From positions 1 through 12,248 of the forward strand of contig JBDREF010000112.1 in NCBI GenBank assembly GCA_043820045.1: a stretch of DNA of 12,248 nt. The letters run 5' to 3'. This document shows positions 7,274-12,248 of this stretch, piece by piece (position 1 is the stretch's first letter; every line of letters starts with the position of its first letter). Under the pieces are notes generated by a model. The model did not search any database and was not told where the DNA came from. It saw only the letters and a program-made list of their open reading frames with translations. The DNA is from JBDREF01 sp043820045. GTDB lineage: Bacteria > Planctomycetota > Phycisphaerae > Sedimentisphaerales > Anaerobacaceae. The position numbers were made by a program, and so were the translations under genes.

Positions 7274-9387
7274 CTTTCTTCTCCCCGAGATACGGAAGGT
7301 GCGCGAGTCAACCATCCCGCCAGCCAACTCTCAATCAGAGATACGGCCAATAATACAACAAGCACCCAGCGCCAGAGCTTCTGCTTGAGTTCGAGTTCCA
7401 CAACGGTACTGTGATGCGATGCCTGCTTAATCTGTTCGGGCGGTATTTTTGCGGATTGCCTCAGACTGACGCCCAGCCTTTCAATATCTTCTATTGGCAT
7501 GACGGCCGTCTGGCATTCCTTTACCGGCAGATTGACCGCTAAGAGCTGTTTTCCGGCGGATGACTCGATGGCATAGATTCCCGGCAGGTCCGTCTGGGTA
7601 AATGTCTGTTGGCCGGCGTCCAGGTTGATAAGAGAGCCATCCGGTTTGCGCACCTGCAAGCCTGCCGAGCCCAGCCTTAATGATTGCGGTATTGGTACCT
7701 GGTCGCCTACGAAATACTGTGGTTTTTGCCCTGCAATGGCCCCGCCGTATTCGAGGATTGAATAGAGCAGCGGGACAAATTTGGATGAGAGCGCAAGCTG
7801 GCTGTCCGAGGGGTGCCAGCCGGAGGTTAATACGAGCAGCGAACCTTTGCCCACGTGCACCTCAAGCCATGCCGGGTCGTTGCTGTCGAACCGGGCCAGG
7901 ACCTCCACGTCCGGCAAATCGGCGAGGTCTATGCGCCGGTGTTTCCAGAAATGAATCCGGGTAAAGTCTCCGAAGCGAGGTTCTGAAAAAGGCGCCAACA
8001 GCGGATGTTCGAATTCAATCCGGCCCAGCATGGCGTACCTGTCAACGTCCGCCTCTTCAGATTGGATGGTCTCAACTCCTGCAAGGTCTCCCAGGGCCTT
8101 GGCTGCGTTCGCCGATTGCATCACCAGAAGAACAACCCTGCCCGATTCGAGGTAGCGGCGCAGGGCGGCGAGGTGCTCCGGCTCTGTCGGATCAGTTACG
8201 ATTATCAGATGTGCCGTCGCGATGTCGGTATCTGTCAGGCCGGCAGGAGGGCGAGAGACGATATTTGGATTGAATGCGCGGGTGGCTCCCAGGGCGCGCC
8301 GAACGTAGAACAGCATTGCGTGGGGGTCGTTGGCATCGTCGGCCCCGACGTAAAGTATATTTACCTGTTGCTCGAAACGAGGCGCCACATAAAGGGTGTT
8401 GTCGAAATCGTGATCATCGCCTGTCAGGACGAGCTTGCCGCCCGGCGAGCCGTCTGTTCGAACAGGGACACGAACGACGCTGCTGTGACCGGCCGGTACG
8501 TACACATCTGCCGCCTGACCAGCCGTTCCTACAGAATCATCGTCGGCCCAGTTCAGGGCAAAACGCTCGATGGTTGCATCGGGCGAGTTAGTGATGCGAA
8601 CAGCCACTGTCCCGTCGTCCGGACCGGCCGGATCATCGCGACTCATCACTAATTGCGGCGCTGCATTCGTCGGGCCCGGTGAGCCAATCACCTTGACCTC
8701 CAATTCCATGTTCTCGGGCCATTCGTAGGCCTGAAGCGCTTCGAGGCTACTGCCTTGCTGCATATCGCTGATGACCACCACTTGGCGCGTCGCGACAGCT
8801 TGGCGCCCATCGTTGATTTCATCGTCCTCAATGGCTTCTGCCGCGGCGACCAGGGCACGGCCGAGGTCGGTCGGCGCCCAGCCCGGCGACAGTCCTGATA
8901 TGTGCTGGGTTACAATCGAAGCTCGTCGGGCCGGATCCAGTGTCTCCCACTCTTCGAATCCTATCAGTGTGCGGGCTTCTCTGTCGAAACTCATAAAACA
9001 CACGCGATCCTTCGGGCTTACGGCATCCAGCGCCGAGCGCGCCTGGCCAACCGCCTGTGCCCACATGCCTTCGCGCCGCATGGATGCGCTCGTGTCGATT
9101 AGCACTGCTATTCGTCTGCCGGGCGCGGCTTCCTCCTCGTCGGCGGGTTGCGGCAGGAACGGACGCGAAAAAGCGAATGCAAGCAGACATAACATTATGC
9201 ACCTCAGAGCCAGGAGCAACAGGTTCTCCAGACGGCTGCGATCCTTGAATCGCGGCACTGTGGTATGCAGAAACATCAACGAGCTGAACGGTACGCGCTT
9301 ACGCGTATTGCGGCGAATCATGTGCAGCAGAATCGGAACGCCTATTACGGCGATTCCTGCCAGAAATAGCGGGTATAGGAAACTCAC
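7270..9387 (-). CDS. BatA-type membrane protein with VWA and amidotransferase-like domains
   Basis: A 705-residue membrane protein. The order is: helix 1 (about 4-24), a basic loop RRNTRKR, helix 2 (55-77), a VWA domain (92-235) with a complete metal site (DTSAS at 98-102, T173 in APTDLGRAL, D208 in ISDM), a beta-rich section, an amidotransferase-like region beginning VNILYVGAD (about 342-440), and a final helix (672-693) with a short basic tail. The N-terminal 80 residues match the BatA/aerotolerance-regulator N-terminal pattern (FLAGIAVIGVPILLHMIRR, then PFSSLMFL). The basic loop between helices 1 and 2 places the large middle part outside the cytoplasm. The amidotransferase-like segment has no cysteine at the GRVVLLVMQS turn. 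The GTG start at 9387 has AGGAG six bases upstream and overlaps the DUF58 stop as GTGA. The frame extends upstream to 9528, but that part lies within the DUF58 gene and does not resemble the family. Confidence 0.9.
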   Translation of the reverse strand: MSFLYPLFLAGIAVIGVPILLHMIRRNTRKRVPFSSLMFLHTTVPRFKDRSRLENLLLLALRCIMLCLLAFAFSRPFLPQPADEEEAAPGRRIAVLIDTSASMRREGMWAQAVGQARSALDAVSPKDRVCFMSFDREARTLIGFEEWETLDPARRASIVTQHISGLSPGWAPTDLGRALVAAAEAIEDDEINDGRQAVATRQVVVISDMQQGSSLEALQAYEWPENMELEVKVIGSPGPTNAAPQLVMSRDDPAGPDDGTVAVRITNSPDATIERFALNWADDDSVGTAGQAADVYVPAGHSSVVRVPVRTDGSPGGKLVLTGDDHDFDNTLYVAPRFEQQVNILYVGADDANDPHAMLFYVRRALGATRAFNPNIVSRPPAGLTDTDIATAHLIIVTDPTEPEHLAALRRYLESGRVVLLVMQSANAAKALGDLAGVETIQSEEADVDRYAMLGRIEFEHPLLAPFSEPRFGDFTRIHFWKHRRIDLADLPDVEVLARFDSNDPAWLEVHVGKGSLLVLTSGWHPSDSQLALSSKFVPLLYSILEYGGAIAGQKPQYFVGDQVPIPQSLRLGSAGLQVRKPDGSLINLDAGQQTFTQTDLPGIYAIESSAGKQLLAVNLPVKECQTAVMPIEDIERLGVSLRQSAKIPPEQIKQASHHSTVVELELKQKLWRWVLVVLLAVSLIESWLAGWLTRAPSVSRGEER

Positions 9388-10349
9388 ATTTTGCTCCTGC
9401 TGCCGGGGGAACCTGCACGCCTTATTCGCTTTCTTCGGCGCATACGGTCGTACAGAAAGTCCAACAACGCCAAATCGAACGGGCGATCCGTCGCAAACAG
9501 ATGGTAATCGATACCGAGGCTTCGGCACGTCGATCTGACCGAGGCCATGTGTTTGTCTAACTTGTGCTTGTAGTTTTCTTTAACCGCGACGGGATCGACA
9601 TACATGTTGCGCTCGGTCTCCACGTCCTGGAAAAATGCCGGCGAGTCGAAGTTGAAGTCCAGCTCGGCCGGGTCCAGTACGTGAAAGACCACAACATCGT
9701 TGCCGCCTGCACAAAGATAGCCCAGGTCCAGTTCGAGCCGGTCAATCGATGTAAGCAGGTCGGAAATCAACACTATCAGGCCGCGTTTGTTCAACATTTC
9801 GGCGATTCGCTGAAGCGGCGGGCCCAGCTTGGTGCTGCGACCCTGTGGATCAGCCTCCAATGCCAGCATCAAGCGACGCAGATAACCAGGCCGGTTGCGG
9901 GGCGGCATGTATTGCCTGATTTGATCGTCAAACGTTGCCAGGCCGACGGCGTCGCCCTGGGTGAAGAGAAAATAGGCCAACGTTGCGGCCAGCGTTCCGG
10001 CGTACTGTGATTTGGCGTAATCGCCGGAACCGTAGCCCATGGACCGGCTGTGGTCAATCAGCAAATGGCAGCGCAGGTTTGTCTCATCCTCGAATTTCTT
10101 GATGTAGAATCGATCGCTTCGGGCATAGACCCGCCAGTCGATGTAGCGGGGGTCGTCACCGAAGGTATATTGCCTGTACTCCGTGAATTCAACCGAGAAG
10201 CCGTGATAGGGGCTGCGATGAATACCTTTCCAGAACCCTTCGACGATTACCTTTGCGCGCAGCTCCATCGACTTGATCCTCATTAGCGAGACGGGATCGA
10301 TCATGCCGTCGGAGACGGTCGAATTGGATGGCGTTACATTGCTCCTCAT
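9384..10349 (-). CDS. DUF58 / VWA-like protein, partner of MoxR
   Basis: A 321-residue protein with no membrane segment. The DUF58 signature is clear: HRSPYHGFSVEFTEYRQY, then GDDPRYIDW (about 64-72), VYARSDRFYIKKFEDE, and a von Willebrand A half with an apparently intact metal site: DHSRS (D99, S101, S103), a threonine in GRSTKLGPPL (T173) and the aspartate of LISDLL (D197). DUF58 genes are commonly next to MoxR, and the protein is thought to be its client or adaptor; being cytosolic, it is the best placed of the three VWA proteins to meet the ATPase. The ATG at 10349 overlaps the MoxR stop by one base. A TTG at 10352 immediately before it is possible, since AAGGAG sits 8 nt from the TTG and 11 nt from the ATG. 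A conserved-looking start (MIDPVSLMRIKSM) about 15 residues in is a third option. The C-terminus is strongly basic (RRRKRIRRAG). The stop overlaps the GTG start of the next gene. Confidence 0.93.
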   Translation of the reverse strand: MRSNVTPSNSTVSDGMIDPVSLMRIKSMELRAKVIVEGFWKGIHRSPYHGFSVEFTEYRQYTFGDDPRYIDWRVYARSDRFYIKKFEDETNLRCHLLIDHSRSMGYGSGDYAKSQYAGTLAATLAYFLFTQGDAVGLATFDDQIRQYMPPRNRPGYLRRLMLALEADPQGRSTKLGPPLQRIAEMLNKRGLIVLISDLLTSIDRLELDLGYLCAGGNDVVVFHVLDPAELDFNFDSPAFFQDVETERNMYVDPVAVKENYKHKLDKHMASVRSTCRSLGIDYHLFATDRPFDLALLDFLYDRMRRRKRIRRAGSPGSRSKM

Positions 10350-11353
10350 CAAGTGTTACTCTCCTTGACCGATTTCAACAACCGATCGACAAGTTTATCG
10401 ATGACTACTCCCTCGGCCTCGGCGCGGTAATTGATCAATACGCGATGTCGAAGCACCGGAAGCGCAAGCGCCCGTATATCCTCGAATTTCACGTGCGACC
10501 TGCCGTAGAGCAGCGCTCGAGCCTTGGCGCCAAGCACCATGTACTGTGACGCGCGCAGCCCCGCTCCCCATGTCACCCACTCATTTACAAAATCAAGCGG
10601 ATTGTCCGGACTCGGGCGAGAAGCTGCTGCTATCCTCACGGCGTAACGGACCACCTCCTCGGCAATCGGGACCTTGCGCACTACTGCCTGGAACTGCACC
10701 AGGTCTTCGCCGGTGAACACATGCTGGATAGGTTCGGGTTCCGTGGCGGTAGTCTGGCGAACGACGGCGACCTCGTCATCTTCGCCCAGGTAGCCGATCG
10801 AGACGTTAAACATGAACCGGTCGAGTTGGGCTTCCGGCAGCGGATACGTGCCTTCCATCTCGATAGGATTCTGCGTCGCAAATACGAAGAACGGTTCGCT
10901 GAGGTGGTAGCATACGCCGACGGCGGTCACTTGGTGTTCCTGCATCGCCTCGAGCAGGGCCGCCTGCGTCTTGGGAGGCGTGCGGTTAATCTCGTCGGCA
11001 AGAATCATGTTGGCGAAGATGGGGCCCTCTACAAAGATCATCTTTCGCTCTCCGTCAGCCTGTTGGAGAATTTCGGTGCCGGTGATATCTGCGGGCATGA
11101 GGTCCGGCGTAAATTGAATACGTTGAAATTTCAGATTGAACAGTTGCGTGAGAGATTTGACCAAAAGCGTCTTGGCCAGACCCGGCGCGCCTGTAATCAG
11201 ACAATGTCCTCCCGACAGCACTGCAATGATCAAGTGCTCGATGACGTCTTGCTGGCCTACTATTACCTTCGAGAGTTCGGCAATTATGCGTTCACGCGCC
11301 CCCTTGATCTGCTCGACGGCCCATCGCTCGAATTCATACGTCTTGGTAGCCAA
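10349..11353 (-). CDS. MoxR-family AAA+ ATPase
   Basis: Predicted cytosolic ATPase of 334 residues, the usual length for the family. Visible motifs are Walker A GAPGLAKT (about residues 55-62), Walker B MILADE followed by INR (116-121), sensor 1 ATQNP (159-163) and the arginine-finger segment LPEAQLDRF (R179), with a C-terminal lid rich in helices. MoxR proteins are known to work with VWA-domain partners in assembly or activation of other proteins; the next gene encodes such a partner. I chose the TTG at 11353 because AAAGGAAAGAG lies just upstream and the product then has the standard MoxR length. The frame is open further upstream: a TTG at 11431 would give the 4-nt overlap (TTGA) with the DUF4159 stop but has no visible ribosome site, and a GTG at 11407 is also possible. 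The stop overlaps the next start by one base (TGATG). Identity is very confident, the start only moderately. Confidence 0.93.
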   Translation of the reverse strand: MATKTYEFERWAVEQIKGARERIIAELSKVIVGQQDVIEHLIIAVLSGGHCLITGAPGLAKTLLVKSLTQLFNLKFQRIQFTPDLMPADITGTEILQQADGERKMIFVEGPIFANMILADEINRTPPKTQAALLEAMQEHQVTAVGVCYHLSEPFFVFATQNPIEMEGTYPLPEAQLDRFMFNVSIGYLGEDDEVAVVRQTTATEPEPIQHVFTGEDLVQFQAVVRKVPIAEEVVRYAVRIAAASRPSPDNPLDFVNEWVTWGAGLRASQYMVLGAKARALLYGRSHVKFEDIRALALPVLRHRVLINYRAEAEGVVIDKLVDRLLKSVKESNT

Positions 11354-11427
11354 TAGTCTCTTTCCTTTCTCGTCTGCGTCAGATGCAGGCGGCAACGTGG
11401 GCCGCACGAAATTCGGCGCCGTTTCTC

Positions 11428-12248
11428 TCAATGCGTCATGGCGTAAAACACGATATTGATCCCCAGTGGGTATGCTTTCTTCTCCGAGAACTCCCGGAAA
11501 TACCACTCGTCTTCCCCTTCCCGCTCCCAACCGTCGCCAAGGTCGGTGTTGTGGCAGATAATAGCCATCATCCTGCCCCGGTCGTCGTATAGGGCCTTGT
11601 AGTGAACTTCACGTGCGTCGCTGCGCTCCCACGTGACGCCGGAATAGCGCCCGTTCAGGGCATGGCCGATGCTGGGAATCTGCGGCCTTTCCTTGAGTTC
11701 GAAAACGGCATGGAAGATCGGATGGTCCAGGCCAATCTCAATCGGTTCGCGATCGGGAAACACCCGCTTGATCTCATAGTAGAAGTTGTACCATTCCTCC
11801 TCGCCCCAGAAGTCGTCCACCATCAGGAACCCGCCGTTGAGCAGGTAGCGGCGAAGATTCACGACCTCTTCTTCGCTGAACACAAGATCGCCCGGTTCCA
11901 CAATATAGATGAACGGGTAATCGAGGAGCCTTTCGTCTGTCAGTTCGAGGACTATTCCGTCCGGATGAACGTGCATAGAAGTCAATTGCTGCAGACGGTA
12001 GGAGAAATTCAGATCGCTGTCCGGATAGTCCGTTGCCCACCTGCCGCCCCCGTAGCCGCCGCGTCCGTAACCTCGGCCGCGCCCGTAGTCTCGCCCGCCA
12101 TATCCGGATGAGTACCGGATTCGTACGAAGGTGAAAACATCTTCGGAGAATTCTTTATCGGTTTGCCAGTTGGGTACCCCTCTTCGGTCAAATCTTCGGT
12201 CGAAGTATCTCTGCGCGAACGTCAAACTGCCCGCGACCCCTGCGACAA
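11428..12248 (-). CDS. DUF4159 domain protein, 5' end outside the window
   Basis: The reading frame is open through the right edge, so the true start lies outside. The first visible residues (VAGVAGSLTFAQ) look like the end of a signal peptide core and cleavage site, so the protein is probably exported. A TTG at 12225 falls inside this hydrophobic stretch and is unlikely to be the start. The 272 visible residues carry the pattern I associate with DUF4159: FTFVRIRY near the start, then WATDYPDSDLNFSYRLQQLT, the core GGFLMVDDFWGEEEW, and the C-terminal CHNTDLGDGWE and YPLGINIVFYAMTH. The fold is thought to be related to class I glutamine amidotransferases/ThuA, but no cysteine sits in the GGFLMVDDF turn where a nucleophile would be, so an enzymatic role is doubtful. 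A Gly/Arg/Tyr-rich insert lies at 12040-12105. It is the first visible gene of the MoxR operon. The family is confident; the function is unknown. Confidence 0.88.
   Translation of the reverse strand, partial: VAGVAGSLTFAQRYFDRRFDRRGVPNWQTDKEFSEDVFTFVRIRYSSGYGGRDYGRGRGYGRGGYGGGRWATDYPDSDLNFSYRLQQLTSMHVHPDGIVLELTDERLLDYPFIYIVEPGDLVFSEEEVVNLRRYLLNGGFLMVDDFWGEEEWYNFYYEIKRVFPDREPIEIGLDHPIFHAVFELKERPQIPSIGHALNGRYSGVTWERSDAREVHYKALYDDRGRMMAIICHNTDLGDGWEREGEDEWYFREFSEKKAYPLGINIVFYAMTH

Noticed and set aside
7274..7327. In-frame upstream extension of the coiled-coil gene to 7327
   Set aside because: It overlaps the end of the BatA-type gene, while the ATG at 7273 gives the ATGA overlap and a well-placed ribosome site.
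9388..9528. In-frame upstream extension of the BatA-type gene to 9528
   Set aside because: It lies inside the DUF58 coding region, has no resemblance to the family, and the GTG at 9387 has both a ribosome site and the coupled overlap.
1..12248. CRISPR array, tRNA, rRNA, insertion sequence or phage genes
   Set aside because: No regularly spaced repeats with unique spacers, no tRNA-like cloverleaf, no transposase or integrase motif and no terminal inverted repeats were seen. The only tandem repeat is coding and in frame.

Overview
The window is almost entirely one minus-strand operon of seven genes. The first is cut off at the right edge, and the operon ends near position 295. Transcription order, right to left: DUF4159 protein (11428-12248, partial), MoxR-family AAA+ ATPase (10349-11353), DUF58/VWA protein (9384-10349), BatA-type membrane protein with a VWA domain (7270-9387), a very large membrane-anchored coiled-coil protein (3662-7273), a second membrane VWA plus glutamine-amidotransferase-like protein (1296-3665), and a secreted legumain/caspase-like protein (295-1299). 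Five of the six junctions are 1-nt or 4-nt start/stop overlaps (TGATG, GTGA and three ATGA), so the genes are very probably translationally coupled. The exception is the DUF4159/MoxR junction, where the best-supported MoxR start leaves a gap of about 74 nt.

No marker gene fixes the organism. The gene set (DUF4159, MoxR, DUF58, BatA/VWA, giant coiled coil, VWA/GATase-like, C13-like), the fairly high G+C, the ordinary Shine-Dalgarno sites and the use of TTG/GTG starts all fit Planctomycetota, perhaps Phycisphaerae. This is an inference from gene content, not a demonstrated placement.

Functionally, MoxR ATPases act with VWA-domain partners as chaperone or assembly systems. Here the ATPase and the DUF58 protein carry no membrane segment and should be cytosolic. 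Basic loops flanking the predicted membrane helices put the VWA, amidotransferase-like and coiled-coil domains of the other large proteins outside the cytoplasmic membrane. The first and last genes have signal peptides. The operon therefore looks like a two-compartment, envelope-associated machine. Its most unusual property is that four of its proteins use folds related to enzymes (amidotransferase-like, C13/caspase-like) but lack the expected nucleophilic cysteine, and one of its three VWA domains has a degenerate metal site.

The left 294 bases are non-coding apart from the first four codons of another minus-strand gene (start at 12). In front of that start are a good ribosome binding site, a candidate extended -10 promoter with two A-tracts phased at 11 bp, and a perfect 9-bp inverted repeat (61-89) over the predicted transcription start. 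This looks like a separately regulated transcription unit. No tRNA, rRNA, CRISPR array, insertion sequence or phage gene was seen.
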